Assembly: GCA_023231475.1 (NCBI GenBank)
Contig: JALJEE010001716.1
Span: 23,316-87,315 of the forward strand
Source of the DNA: Seison nebaliae
Taxonomy: Eukaryota > Rotifera > Pararotatoria > Seisonacea > Seisonidae
DNA: 64,000 nucleotides
Direction: 5' to 3'
Shown here piece by piece: positions 11,389-26,130 of the stretch. A model generated the notes under the pieces. It did not search any database, was not told the origin of the DNA, and was given only the letters and a program-made list of their open reading frames with translations. A program made the position numbers and the translations under genes. Every line of letters starts with the position of its first letter. Within the stretch, counting starts at the first letter, position 1.

Positions 11389-14300
11389 TAATTGTGATTC
11401 ATTTAAAAAATGGACGAGAAAAGTTTTCTTCAATTAATCGAAATTGTAAATTAAACAACACAATCTCAATCTGATCTATCTGGGAAGAAATCGAATAGAA
11501 ATAATTAAAAGAATAGAAATCAGTTTCTTTTCAATTCAATTTTCCAAGTGATAAAATGTTAATGAAATCATTTTATTTCCATAAAACTATGATAGAAGAA
11601 AAGTTAAAAAGTAACTACAATTCCAATTGATACTATAAAATGAGAATGATCCAACAAATTGATAGTTAAATGAGAACGAACAAAAAAAAAATGATCATTC
11701 GCCAACTCATCATAAACACATTAGAAATTTATGATTCACTCCTCACAACTGTCAGTTACACACCTTCCGACTCACTCACAATATCCATCGTCAGACAATA
11801 AATTCTCTAAACTATTCCACACAATCAGCTAGAACGTTCGCGACCAATTCATGACAACAATCATCATCATTCTCATGATGAAAGAAGAAGTCAAATTTTT
11901 CATTCGGAATCGTCTTTCCATCAAAATAACAGAACGGAGGGAGAGAACTCATTAAAAAATGAAATAGTTCATTCAATTCTTTCTTATTTTTTGCCCGCCG
12001 ACAATACACATCAATTGATCCGTTTGAACAATAATGGCGATGGCGGAATAGTGCTCATTCGTCTGCAAGAAATACTTCTTAATGAAAAATACATTTTCTT
12101 TCTTCGTCGGCAGTTCATGTTAGTTGGTGGTCCTCTTCATCATTCAATCATTAGCAGGTGAAATAAAATTCGACATAGAGAAAGACAAGAAAAATTGATG
12201 AACAGAAGAATTTATGAGAAGAAAATGGAAAAGTTAATTGGAAGAAGGAAAATACTAAAAATGATTGAGTTCGATAATTTATTAATAATTTCTTCTTTCA
12301 TTCCGATAAATATTTCTAACGATACATAAAAATAACATATCGAACATCATCATAATAATATCTATTGCGTAAGAAAAAATCACACTTCTCAATAATGAAG
12401 GACCATGAACGGACGTCGTATTGATGACGAGGAATAAATGAGATTTCCTCGAATTCAATTCCATGGAAGATGGATGGATGGACGGGTGGGAAGGAAGCAG
12501 CATGAGGAATTATTGGATGGAGACGCAATGAATGTGGAGGAATATATGGACAAATAATGAAAAATATTTTCATCCGTCAAAAACAAACAAATATATATAG
12601 CAGATGAGATATGGGGTTGAATATTAGATAAATGAAAAATAGATCGGTAGATCGACGATGAAATGATAATGAAGAAAGAAGTTGTTTGGTGACGCTCGTC
12701 ATTGTCATATGCGTTTCATTACTAATCAATCGATTTACATCGAACATTGGGCGGACAATGGACACAGAAATGAAATGTCAATGTAATATATGAATTGATT
12801 GGAAATGATGATAAATAGAAAATAAATAAACAAGAATTCATTTCGAAATTTCCTTCAATTCGATACAGATGAAGATTTCTTTCCGTCCATCCATCTTCTC
12901 GATAGTAAGAAGAGAAGTGAAATTAAGAGGAAATATTATTATGATTATATTTATAAAAAAAAGAACTTCATTAATCGATATATATTCTCAACGACTACTC
13001 CATTTTTTTTTCTTTTTTTGTAAAGGACGACGACGGGTTGACATGTCAAAAGAATTTGATTAGTTGCGACGACGACGACGACAACGTCCATTCATTCATC
13101 GTTATTCAAAAAAAGGAAGATATTGATCAATTCTGATCGATATGTACAGAAATGGAAAACTTGTATGGACATTCACCATTTCTCCTCACTTAATTTCCTC
13201 GTCCTTCAACTCATATCTCACATCTCAATCAATAACATGTGATCTCCAATGAAAATATCTGACAACATTTTTTAGTTGACTCAATTATCATCATTACGAT
13301 CAACAATCTATTCGATTTATCACGTTTTTCTTCGTGCATTTAAAAATTGTGCTTCGTATGACGAAGAAATATTAAGACGATTGAACATATTTTCAAATCA
13401 AATTAAAGAAAAAGAATGAGATTATTGGAAACGTTAATGGAAACGAAGTTGGAGGAGAAAGTAAATTGAACATAGGTAAAAACGTGACAAGTACTTGAGC
13501 AGAATGCTAATGAAGAATGCCCGGAAGACGTTGAGAATGGAGATTGAAGTAGATTTATTAGAACAACAGAAAGCTCATTCTCGCAAGAGACAAGAGATTT
13601 TTATAATTAAATGTTTACGTAGTTAAGTAGAGCAGATATCTCGATGTGGAAAAGATGAATTTCTTAATCCATCGATTACATAAATGGAATGCACTTTATA
13701 AACATTCTCCTCTCTCACAACAACAATAAGAGAAGAAAGACGATTATCATTAAGTTGTGCCGGAGGACAATGTGCAATCTGAAAATCTAAAATTTTCTCA
13801 TCAAAAAAAAAAACATTCTGAAGAAAGAACATTTTGTTTAGCTAATTTAATCCAAAAGAAATAATTCGTCTTTAAAATTATTTAGGAAAATCAAAAAAAT
13901 TTTCCATTTAATTTATTAGGAGAAAAATCATTCAGTTTTTTTGATTATTATTATCTGCACAAAATAACAATATCGTTCTCATCAGAAAAGAAGAAGAATA
14001 TTATTGAAGAAGAAGAAGAAGAATAAAGTAGATTTCGTTTATGAGACAAACGAGAGAGATATGAAGAAGTATTGTTGTGGTGTTTATAAATAAACTTGAT
14101 AATGTTTATTCTCATAATAACAAACATAATGATAATCAGTCTTATCGTTCGATGGAAGGGGATGAAGGCTAAATCTCAGGAGCTAATTCTCAACAGAATA
14201 TTGGAAAGAAGACCATAAGGAATAAAAGATCGCCACAACAATGATTTGGGAAAGGAAGGACGTGTTATTACATTTCTAACAGATATAAGAAGAAAATATT

Positions 14301-15198
14301 GTAAACGATTGATTAGTTACATTGACTAGATGAATGGATAAATTTGAGAATGATGATGTTCAACTGATTGAAAGAAAAGGATGTAAAGAATGGATTGATG
14401 AGAAACAGATCGATTCATTATCATCAATTTCATTTATGTTATTGATGTTTATCGATAACGAATAAATACACGTATTTCTCAATGTACGTTCTTCAAGAGA
14501 TAGTTACTTCAAAAAATATCTTTTAGAACAATAATGTTTAGAGGAGAAATATATTTTTCTTGAGGATAACCTAAAATATTCGATGGACAAGTAAACACCA
14601 AATCGTGATTAGTTACATCTAAGAAAATTGAAATTTTTTCACTAATTATTTTTTATCTAAACTCCATCTAACTGCACTTATCTCCATTCCACAAGTGAAT
14701 GGTGGATGAAATGTGTTAAGCTTAACTGGTAACGAACAACAGGGAAGGATGACACCAGAACAATGATAACTCATTCCCATTGACTGGAAATGACTAGTGG
14801 TGGGGAAGTGATGAATTAGATACATTAACTAAATTTTACTCGATGTATGTTAAGGAAATGTGCTAAAAGTTATATGTCACAAAGTTGAGATGCATGCAAT
14901 TGACTTTAACACGAAAGATAAGATGGAAACATCTTTCTCGCATTAAGTTGTGTGGAAAGAATTGGACATTCTTTCAATTGGAGAATTTCCGATAATTAAA
15001 AACTTAAATGTTGCATGTAATTCGTTTCTAGGATTGTCTTTGACATTTATATTCTTTTCTGGTCGTTTTCCTTTCCAATTTTGTCATCATCAACAAAAAT
15101 AAAAGGAATGAGAACGGACATTAAAATTTTAGGAGATTCGAGTACAGTGTTCGGTTCATATACAACTATCGACACGAAGAACATATGCAGATGGCCAA

Positions 15199-15228
15199 AC
15201 ACACACACACACACATACACATACACAC
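15199..15228. repeat. (CA)n microsatellite
   Basis: CA dinucleotide run with two CATACA interruptions, read directly. Confidence 0.85.
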
Positions 15229-18200
15229 GAACGAAAGAAGAATGAGTTACATTAGCTGGTGACACGGGCCAGGTGACTAAAGTTGTCTTCGTTTCGATCG
15301 TTAAGAATGGAAATAGTTTGTCTAGTATCTGCTTTCACTGTGAAACGACTTGAGAATAAAGATTCTTCCAGTAATTTGATCAACAGTTTCTCAACAAATT
15401 AAGAAGTTTGTCTATAATTTCTTTCGGCTGACGAAAAAAGGAAATTTCGTATTTTTTTTTTCTAAGAAAGAATAAATAATAAAGAAACATTGGACGATGT
15501 GAGAAATGAAGATTGTCTACTGCAACAAAATAACCAAAGGAAAGTTTTGGAATAAATGTTTTATTGAATTTCTTCTAATTCGAAAAATGGAAGAGTAATG
15601 AGGAAAATAAATTCAGGAGATGATGTGGCAATCGTGTAAATGGACGAAATCGTCATATATTTAAATGTTTATCGACATCGTCATAAATATTCATGATGGA
15701 AGATGATCGATATGAAATATATTTCTATCAACAATTTCTTTCAGGAGAGAAACATCAAATTTCGATTAATTAAATTCAGAAGAAGAAAACGGAGATCTCC
15801 TTTTTCTCCAAATCCAAAAAAGAAGTAATGCATCGCGTGCAAAGTAATTAAGTTGAATTTTAATTATTCTACGTTTTTTCTGGTTCTCGCACACTAGTCG
15901 AGATTAATGGGGAATAGGAGAGACATGAATTATTTTATTGTGGAAAACATCTGATCCGTCGGACGAAAGAGAGAAATTCAAGCAGAGAGGCAACCGATAA
16001 AATAAACAGATAGAGGAAAGTCATTCTAATGGAATTCATTATCCATTAGAGAGTAGCAAACTTTACGTATGTCAAATGTGCAACGATTAAACGTGAGAAA
16101 ACTCCGTCAACCATTCGATGAGAGACGATTGATGAACAGGTGAAGGTGACAACATCATCACATGGCAATAATTCTCCACGTATTCAAGATATATATATAT
16201 ATATATAAATATATAGTTGTGGTTTTGTTTGTGGAATATTTGGTGTTTTCATTTAACTTTATGATTGTCAACTTGACTTGTTGGGAGATGTGGGAAAGTC
16301 GTTAAGATAAATCGAATAATTTTCTTTTTGCAGAGCAGATGTTCTGAGCTCAAAACGAATGGGCAGAAAGTGTGAGTTGTGTGGACATGAAGAGAAATTG
16401 TTGTGGATGATTATCGTGACGATTTAAAAAGCGAGAATTAATTCTAAAAAATAAATTCCTGTAAATAAGATATCAGAAATGAATATGAAATATTCGATAT
16501 TTAGATGTTAATAGAAATTATATTGGAAAACGATTTATGATAAATGGAATGTTGCGATTGCGACATGCAAACTCTCAATTTAGTGATGGATATATAAAAT
16601 GAATAATTGTTTTGAATAAATTATTCCTCCAAATTAGGAGGTGATCTCCATTAACACCTTAGAAATTTGGTGGACATAATTAATTGGGAGCTGATTGCTC
16701 CTTAAATAATTGAGTATGCGTCAACAATTAACATGAGTGAAATAATGAGGGGGAAATGTTGGATATTAATGGATTATAATATCATTAAAATGGAATATAC
16801 TATTCTTTGTGAAATTATTGAATAGTCGTTAAGATCGTTGATTAAGATGAAGATTATCAATAAATATTTGGAGACTGGTAGTGAGTAAGGTGATGATGGG
16901 GGTGATGGGGATAGAATTAAAGAAAAATTTGAATAATATTAATATTCTGGTGGAGAAGTGTGGTGGTAGTGTTTAATAATAATCATATGAATATTCAATT
17001 TTCTCCTACTCTACAATTCCACACATCTTCTGCATCGTTGTCATGATTGTCATCATCGTCTTCTAACACACAATATAGATCCACTTCACACTTGACCAGA
17101 GGGGCGGTCATAATCACATACTCTCCTTCTCAATCAATGCGACTATTCATCGGTGAATAGACGAAAATTGAAGCTGCTACTATGGTACTTGTTGTTGTTG
17201 TTGTTGTTGATTAATAAATCAATAATGAACTATTTTATTGAATGAAAATATATTTTATATATAAATATATCAATTGATTATTTGAATTGTGTGGAGTATA
17301 TTATTCTTATTAAATGAACGAAACTTGACCAACCACTACAACTTCTCATATTTGTTGGCTAATTTCTAACGATTTAGGAAGAAATCAATTCAATAGAAAA
17401 ATCAATAAAGATTCGTTGGGAAGTTATCATAATTATATTCCACTTCTCCTTTCCATCATCTTCACCATTAATCCAACAATGAGGATTGATGAAGGATGAA
17501 AACCACCAAAGAATTCATTAACATTATGGAACAATGCTAGTAATAAAATAGAAAATCTTCTCTCTTCATCTTTCAGATTTTAGTGGAAGACAAACACAAA
17601 TCTCTCCCAGTGGACGACACACGGACTACGAAAAAATATTATTCATAAAATTCCTTTTATTTTCATGAAACTTTATCCATCCTACGACTACTACTACTAC
17701 ATTAACCGCTAGCGCGTACCATTGAAAACTGTTATTGTTGTTATTGTTCTTATTTTCATCATCAATAATACCATGAAAATTACTACGGCAATGGGAACAA
17801 ATCCGGCGGGACCTTAACACTCGACAGAGTTTCGACCATCCTATTCTTCCACCGACAAACACAAATATATAATTAATAAGTACATGAACAAACAATACCC
17901 ACATTCTACTCCCCCCTCCTCCTCATAGAACAAAAGAGTCGATGAATATGATTAATAACATATCTTCTCTGACGGAAATAAAGAGGGAAGCGAAGCAAGA
18001 TACAGATAGATGAGATGAACTGACCAGAATATTAATATTGTCTTTCTATCTACTCCTTCCTATTCGGAAGACAAAGAAACTTTCTCTCATAAATTCCTCT
18101 CCATCATAATTAATTATTAGATCAGATGAAAATCTTCAATAAATTATTTCATTCCAATAATCTTTTCACACATGCGGCCCTCCACATATCCTTCTCCCAC

Positions 18201-19119
18201 TAATAAACTATTTCAACTCGAAATAGTTTTGATTGAAATTTTAAACTCAAAAAACTACCGATAGTTTTTCACGATAATTTGAAAATTTTTTGAACACAAA
18301 AATAAAATTTTACACCTTCAAAAATTCTCTTAAAAAATTATAAACTGTTCTTGAAAAAAAATTGAAGAATATTAACTAATTTTTTTCGCATCCATATTTC
18401 TGATGAACATAATCAGATATAACAAATGGTATAAGTGGATTCTAAATAAATTAGAAGGTTTCTTTTCTATAAAGAATTTCAAAAAAATTTTAGACATTTT
18501 TGAAGAAACTTTAGAAGTTTAATACTCCAAAAAAATATTTACTTCGCAAATGCTGTAACCTTAATATTTTCAATTCAAATTTAAAATTGACCTTCGTCGA
18601 AAAACAAGAAAAAAATGAAAGTTGAGAACAATAATTATTACGTAAAATAATGCCGGAGAAATTGTTTAGTGAAGAGAACACATACAATACAATTGGCTGA
18701 ATTGTCTATTATCGAATGTTATTAAGTGACAGTAACTCTAAACTTGTTATGTAATTCGTAATAACAAAAATCAACAAATATTTCGACTGACGGAAAACTT
18801 ATTTTTGTAGATGATATACTGATATTTATCTAATTAACTTCTCTGATTAAGAGAATTGGTAGAGAAGAATGTCAATTAAGATTTCAAGTAGATTTCTTCT
18901 GACAGATAACTAAGATAAGTGATGTGGACATAAGATGAATTGTGATGATAAATCGATCGAATCGTTTAATTGATTAAAAAGACAATTTTCTCTTTTGAAC
19001 TTGATGATTGCCGATAATTGATGATTGAAGACAATTGGAAATAAAAGATTGGCAGATGTTGAAAGGAGAGAATCTTAATTATAACGGAATTCAACAACTG
19101 CCCTTCACATGACATTGGC

Positions 19120-19144
19120 GATGATGATGATGATGATGATGATG
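19120..19144. repeat. (GAT)8 microsatellite
   Basis: Uninterrupted GAT trinucleotide run outside any supported gene. Confidence 0.85.
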
Positions 19145-20338
19145 AAAGAGAATAAATCACCGAGAAACAGTTGAAACAGTTGTCGGGTGATGAAGATTTG
19201 ACTGAAATTCTTTCACTCATTCAATTCATCAGTTATGGCGGTGAATTAAAGTGATTGCATTTACTACAATCAATTTCTTTCATTATCAATTTTCGGATAA
19301 CATTTATGCCGAGCCAAAATTGACATGGAGTCTGTTCGACAATTATCGATCTGAAAAAAATGTGGACGGAGAAGGAATGGACAAGTAAAAATATTTCACG
19401 AAATTAAAAAAATTTCCTACCGGTATAAGTAAAAGACGAAAAAAATTTCAACATAATAATAAATCGTTTAATGGAATCAATTCAATGGAAGTTATTGAAG
19501 CATATGGCTATTTAGAACTTTAGATATTTTACTTTTCATCTCTTCCGCTAAAAATTGTTTGTTGGTAAACTTGAATTACATGAAATGTGATTTTCTATAC
19601 AGATTCCCAGTAGATTTCCCGATACCTAGTAAAATTATAGTATTTGCGCAAATTACCTTTTGTATATTTAGGAAGAGTTGTGTTTCGTACTGAAATCGAC
19701 TAGCGAACAGATTTCGCACCTTCATGTTGAGTGTACATATGTGTGGAGAGTAGTAATAAACGGTGCTACTCTTCCACTAGACGGGATAATAAATAAGAAA
19801 CGAATTTGCTTCTTAATTACAAAGATATTGGAAGGAAATTGTGAAATTGATGTGAATTGTTCGGTGAGAAAAGAAGGAAAAGTCAATGACCAGATTTCAA
19901 TCGGATTTATGACGCCGATTCTTACGTGATTGGGAGATCAATGAGAACATTCTTTTTCCTTTCAATTTCATCATAACAAATATTTACAACAAGTGGTCAG
20001 TTTGTTATTATTATAGTTCAATGTCGATTTCTATTAGCAACGAAAACCTTAAATGGAATGACATTCAAAAACTGCCGCTAACCTACTACATTGTAAAATC
20101 GATGACAGTAAATTAATGATATGAGGAAGAAGTAGTTCTTTTTGATAATTGAAAAAAAAGAAAGAAGGAGCATTTTTCGAAATGAACTTGGAAAGAATAA
20201 TCGAAGATCGTTAACAGAAAAAATTTTTCCGATACAATTTCAAAATGTAAGAGTTTTCCTTTTTTTCAATAAAGAAGAAAGTTTCTTTTCGAAAGAATTA
20301 TTGAACTTTCTCCTCCAGCATATAATAATAAAGAAGAG

Positions 20339-20365
20339 AATAATAATAATAATAATAATAATAAT
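20339..20365. repeat. (TAA)9 microsatellite
   Basis: Uninterrupted TAA trinucleotide run outside any supported gene. Confidence 0.85.
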
Positions 20366-22720
20366 AGTCTACGTCCATCATCTTCATGATACTTTGCTGT
20401 CATTATTCTCTTCTGTCACACGAATATATTAGACGGATGAAGCAATCGAGCGAAATAATAATATATATTGATGAAAATGAGCTGAAAGTGTAATGAACTA
20501 GAACAGACTCGTAAATAGAATGAATCCTATTATGTTGTCTGAATTGTTAAGAATTCCCTAATGAAAGAAAATCTAATCGATAAAGAAGTTTTCGGAAGGA
20601 AGACGTAAAAAAGAAAGAAGTTTAATTATTCCAATATATCGATTATTTATCATTTTTCTCCTTCAAAAATTAACGACAGGAAATGACTGGAAGAGGAAAA
20701 AAATCCATAAAAATATCTTTAATTAACTATATTCATCGATTATCGATTGAAAGAAACGGAAACAGCTGACATTATGACTGAATATCATTTTCACATATCT
20801 CCTTGAATTTCTCATTTCTCTTGAAGAGGAAGCAGATGGTCAAGTCTGAAGTAAATTGAGAATTTGATTGAGGAAAAGAAATAGAAGAAAATCGATATTT
20901 TTTAAGAGAAAATAATGATAAATAGATTTGTGGAAAATCGCCTATCATCATAATTCGATGACTATTCGTCTCTTTCGACCACAACGTATATTAAAAAAAC
21001 CAACAAGAACAACAAAAGAAGTAATTATCGACTCAGTAGTAATAATACCTGTCTAATATTTCAAGATGAAAATCGATCAAACAATCGATGATCGCCGACA
21101 AAGAACATAGTGGGGGACAAGCTGCGGAAACAGCGAGACACTCACATTGTAGGAGGATAGGAATGAGCGGTAAGAAGTCGAAATCGATCAAATTTTAATC
21201 AATTTCCAATCTTATCATTTCATTCTCCAATTACATAAGGCAGATGAAAATGTTCTTATTTCGAGAAGATATTTCGATGGAGAAAAAAGTAAACAAGTTT
21301 AAAACGAGAATCAGAACTTACTTTTAATTCTATTTATTTGAATGTTGTCTCGTCAGCAGAACCACAAAAGAAAGAAAGAATTAGAAGTAATTAAAAGTAA
21401 ATGAATGATAACGTCAGCGACCCCTGGAGAATGAAGTGAATGACCTTTGACTTTTCTTTCACAAGAAATTCGTCTTTACTTTCCCACTTACCTTTCGAAT
21501 GAAACTGAAAACGATGTCGCCGTCGTCAAATCTTAAAAGGAATTAATACGTCAAATGTAGAAGGTGCGAAATATTTTTCTTATGTGCTTACAAGATCTCT
21601 TTCGTATCTTTCCATTCCTTCAATCTAACAGAAATTATCGGATTGTCCTAAAAACAATTATCTCTCCTCCTCATTCTTCTTTTTGAAGTGATTAGTAGAA
21701 ATAACTAGTATCAATTCCATTCCATCGATTAGTCGAATGAAAAAATGTGTTTCATCCAGATGAAGAGATTCGATTTTCCTGTGGGAGAACTTCCTTTTTC
21801 CCACCAAATCATAAAAGGAAAAGTTGAATCAATATTGGAGAGAACTCAATACAAATTACAAGATAATTTTGACTATTAAATGATTCTCTTATACGGAGAA
21901 CGTCAGATTAATTTCGGATTAACTTATTCACAAAAGAGTAACGTTTCCCGGACAAATTGATGATATCTCATTCAACTTAATCTTTCATCGAAAAAATAAT
22001 AACATCGTCGACTCATCATTATCAATCACCGCATAATATGACATGGAAGGAGGATAGAGGAAGAATTTGAGAGGTAAGAAAAGAAGAAAAATTTTTTACG
22101 AGAATAAATGTGAGAGGAAGAATGGGAAGGTAAATAAGATGAACAATTAAAAATTGAAAGTTTAACGAAAGTAACGACTTAATGAGAAGAAGAAGGTCTA
22201 ATCTCATGTCGACATATCACGGCACGTGAATACTGGAGAATTGAAAAAAAGAATCATTCAATGTCCGGAAGCATTAGATAAATTCACATTATCATGTTTG
22301 TACTAAATAGGAAATTTAATAAACAAATTAAATTTTTTCATAAACTTTTTCGTATGAAATAAAATATATCAAATTCTTATCGAACTTTTATACTTGGAGT
22401 GAAAGTTGTAACCTTCATACTGTTCGTAGGAAAACTTCTTCTTTTTTCTTATCAGAGTATTTTTTTAATTTTCTTTTCTTGTTACATAAATCGATTGGGA
22501 TAAATTGAATTGCGAGAAAATTGAAAGAAATTATAAAATCGCTAATGTACAAAAGAAATGATTAAGCTTAAAATTTGAAGAGACCGCCAAAATTATAAAA
22601 TATTCTATCTTCGAAACTAAATTATATTTTTCGACGTTAATCGTCGTTGACAAGGTGATGATGAGAAGTGAAAACGAAATAGTTTTTTGTTTTCAACTTT
22701 TCCTAATTTAATCGTAAAAA

Positions 22721-23578
22721 ATGAGACGTTCTAGTCTGACTGATGACACACCATTGGCTCCATGGCATAAAATGGATTTGGCTGAAGCGAGAAAGAAATT
22801 TTGGTTTATAGATGAGAAAGGAGTTGTGATGAGATATTCGACGATCGCACCGGCACCATGTAAAGATTATATTGAAGTTGTAATAACGTTGAATAATGTT
22901 AATTCAATTTATTTTGCAATTAAATTTTCATATTATTCAGATTCGTTTTAATCATTGGAGGATAACTTGTCGAAGTGAAGGACGGAATAGTGCTCCAGTC
23001 TCATACGACTCGAGCTATGTTGATTTTAATTATGATCATCGACTGAAAGAAGTAATTACAAGATTTATGTCACGTTCTACTTATCTCCACTGCAACGACA
23101 TTATTCATGGACGTATAGATTATCTAACACGTCTGCCGATTAATTTATTACATCGAATCTTCCTCGAATTACCATTAGAAGAATTACCTCGAATTGCATT
23201 TGTAAATAAAACGTTTTTGAAAGTTTTCGGTTTCAGTTCTTTTCAATTCACTCATGTTTTTGGAAAAAGGTATTAAGAAGTGATGAATTTTGGAAGGAAA
23301 TGTATTTGCGACATCATCATCCGACGGAGAAAGTAGTTAAAGATTTGACAACCGTCGCAAAGAAACAAGGCGGTTGGAGAAAATTATTTTTTATGAATAA
23401 AGTCAAACTACAAGTTGGAATTTTTTTTCACATAGTTAACCAATATTATCTGATGAAATTTCAGATGCAAATTCATCGAGTGTTGTCAGGACAAGCAGCT
23501 CGCAAAATAACGGAAAATCAAGCTAAATCCCAATTTTTATTGGACTCATACAGGAACAATAAATCTTTATTGAATTAA
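22721..23578 (+). CDS. FBXO36: F-box only protein 36-like
   Basis: Predicted substrate-recognition subunit of an SCF (Skp1-Cullin-F-box) ubiquitin ligase; substrates of this family are poorly known. Four exons (22721-22879, 22941-23222, 23270-23413, 23465-23578) join in phase to 232 aa. The FBXO36 signature is present: DYIEV then FNHWRITCRSE (human DYYQLLV and WWKISLRSE), an F-box near residues 115-150 (LPINLLHRIFLELPLEELPR), LRSDEFWKEM after it, and the C-terminal GGWRKLFFMNKVKLQ motif (human TGWRQLFFTNKLQLQ). The N-terminus is about 40 residues longer than the human protein (188 aa). The ATG at 22721 is the only one that includes the whole homologous region. Introns are 61, 47 and 51 bp. 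The stop codon is 43 bp from the stop of the convergent ankyrin gene. Confidence 0.9.
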
Positions 23579-23621
23579 ATAATTTAATATGAATTCGATA
23601 TTCCTCCAAATTGGATAAGAA

Positions 23622-26130
23622 TTAATAAATCACACTGTCATCTAATCGTGCTCGTTCTTTTGCTTTCATTGTTTTCAATTTTTTGTCTTTTGCCATCAAA
23701 TTTTTTGCCATTATCTCTCGTATATATTCTGGTATGGGTAATCCGTTATCGTAATAGCCATGAATTTTCGATAAATATTTCTCCAACGGTGTCATATATT
23801 CATTGTTACTCTCTATTACTGGTTTACTATCTTTACGGTCTTTGATGAGACGTGCAATGTTGTCCTGGTATGGTGTACTTCCGTCATGACCCTTGAACTT
23901 ATCAGCCATATCTGATTCAAAATTTGTTGCACTTAAACGAGATGAGATTGAATCATCTTCTTCCTCATGATAAGCTGAGGTTCGATATGATCTTCTGGGT
24001 TTCGGTAGAATTATATCATCATTCATTAGATGTGTATCGATTTTGACACAATGTTGATCGATTGTTTCGTCCAGTTGGTTACTTTATGAATGATTAATAA
24101 ATATTTACATAATTTATGAACAAAATATTAACAATTCTTCGGAAATGCTCAAAGTTTCAATTGGAGGTGTTGGTGGTTCTGGTACCATCTCAAAACGGTT
24201 ATACCCTCCGTTATCTATAATTGCATCATCATATTCATTGACCTCCGACGGATTATATTCATGTCTTGGAACTGTCAATTTAATTTAATTTGAAAATCAA
24301 TAAGAGTTTTTTTTATTGTTGTAACGACGATTTGAAGTCATATTTCTAATTCCCAACTATTAATCCTGATATGTAAACTACAAACATGTTCCAATTCAGA
24401 AAACTATAAAAACTACAAAAGCTTTTCATTTTTTCATCATTAATTTCCTTCAAACAAAGTTCAAACGGTTTTCTTTTAAGGCTTTCAGAGATTTGAATCT
24501 TATCTTAAGAACAAGATTTCCTTAATATCTTAATATCAGATTGTGATCAAATACGACTGAACCGCTAATTTAGAAAATTATACTCACCGTAAGTATCTGG
24601 AATATGTGATTCATGGGAGAAACCATGTATATGTGCAGGATGTTCCGATATTTTTAATTTTGAAATTATTGTCGATTTTTTTCTTTTTCGAACCGATTCT
24701 TCTTCTCTTAAACGTTCCACCCAATGTGGAGACTCTTTTCTTATACTACGTAGCAAATGTGTATCATTCGACAGGGATTCCAATTCATTTATATCCATTA
24801 TGTTTATCTTCGTAGGTTTATGATTACTTGTTCGTTTGCCAACCATTTGATTGAGTGAAAGATGTGGTATCTTTATTTCCCCATTTATTTTTGAATTCTT
24901 CTTGATTGACTTCGAGCTTTCAATAAATTTTTCTTCATCGATTTTACTTTCAGATTTTTCTCCATTATCTGATGAAAAGTCTCTAGAGGAGTCAAGACTC
25001 ATTTCTCGTTTTATGTTATCGTCATGATATGATACACGAATATCCAACGATTTCCTTTCACGTAATCGCAAATAGTCGACTAATTTGTCCTTCTTATGAG
25101 TACGAGCGATGTCGATAATCGTTTGTTGTGCTCTAGTTTGTAAGCGAATTAGAGTTGGATCGTGTTCAAGTAAAAGTTCGATACATGTCAATGATTCTTT
25201 TTTTGTAGCTTCATGTATTGGCGCTAGACCTAAATAATTCTGATTTCTCAATAATTTGTGCAACATTTTCTGTTTCGTTCTATGCATGTAGGAGAGAATG
25301 AATTCTAAAATATGAGATCTGTTATATTTGCAGGCGAAATGGAAAACATTATTAGATTTACCATCAATCTCATCGATCGGTACTTTGTATTGTTTGAGGA
25401 AGAATTCAACCATTTTCAACTCGCCATGTATCGTAGAAAGATGAATCAGATTCATTTTATTATTTGGATCTGCTTTCACTTTAGCATGATGTTTCACTGT
25501 CAAATGTTCTACTAGTTCGATGGAACCGCTTTCAATGGCTAAAATCAATGGGGTCTTTCTATCTCCATCTGATGCTTTATTTATTAATCTTGGTGCTGAA
25601 TTGAGTAGCATCTCAACAGTATGAAGAATTTCATCAATCTTCATTGGAAATTTAATACATGCCATATGAATTGGAAGATAATAAGCGTTGTTTGGAATCG
25701 ACAAACTGACACTACGACCGAATGTTTGTAAGATATACTCCAATAATTTATTGTGATGACGACGAGCTATGGTATGGATGGGAGTATTTCCATCATTATC
25801 AGTTTGTGAGAATAATTTCGTAATCGTTATTCCATGATCCTTTCGATATTTTACGAAATGAGTAATGTATATATTAAATATTTCGAAGTTGCCTTGGAAA
25901 GCAATGATATGAATTGGATATTTCCCATGAATATTCGGCGAATGAAACGAATTAATCTTCTCCAATAAATACTTTAAGGATCGTTCAGCATTATAACTGA
26001 TGGCACAATGAATGAATGTATTTTCATCTTTATCGAAATAATCATTAAAATCTATATTCAATTTTCTGATTTTGCTAATATCATCATTGCTGATGAGTTC
26101 CGATATGTTTTCGAATCTCAAATGTGCCAT
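23622..26130 (-). CDS. ankyrin-repeat protein, uncharacterised family
   Basis: Three exons (24588-26130, 24133-24271, 23622-24081) join in phase to 713 aa, from the ATG at 26130 (MAHLRFENI). Residues 1 to about 360 form a series of about nine to ten ankyrin repeats, recognisable by units such as DENTFIHCAIS, DGNTPIHTIARR, YYLPIHMACIKF, DRKTPLILAIESG, NNVFHFACKYN and LGLAPIHEATKK. These normally mediate protein-protein binding. The rest is charged, Ser-rich and likely disordered; it ends with EKYLSKIHGYYDNGLPIPEY and a Lys-rich helix. I recognise no kinase, SOCS, SAM or membrane segment, so I cannot name the family. The first intron is 316 bp and the second 51 bp. The 3' end nearly abuts FBXO36, so the transcripts probably overlap. 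Confidence 0.85.

Larger units (their letters stand above)
11389..22720. other. 11.3 kb gene-poor region upstream of TEAD
   Basis: I found no ORF with homology or a consistent exon chain. The longest frames are 60-100 codons and mostly lack an ATG. One minus-strand ATG frame at 13623-13832 follows a TTTCTTTCTTCAG acceptor-like tract and could be an isolated exon. Simple repeats are scattered: (CA)n at 15199-15228, (AT)n near 16190-16207, (GTT)6 near 17191-17209, (GAT)8 near 19120-19144, (TAA)9 near 20339-20365. The region could hold TEAD 5' exons, promoter and enhancers. No tRNA or snRNA was recognised by eye. Confidence 0.5.

Noticed and set aside
13623-13832. 69-codon minus-strand ATG frame after an acceptor-like tract
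   Set aside because: It has no homology and could not be linked to TEAD or any other exon; kept only as a note in the gene-poor region.
16624-16715. cluster of short stems (CCTCC..GGAGG, GGAGC..GCTCC) that looked like a structured RNA
   Set aside because: The stems are only five base pairs each, with no consistent overall fold by eye and no resemblance to a known RNA.
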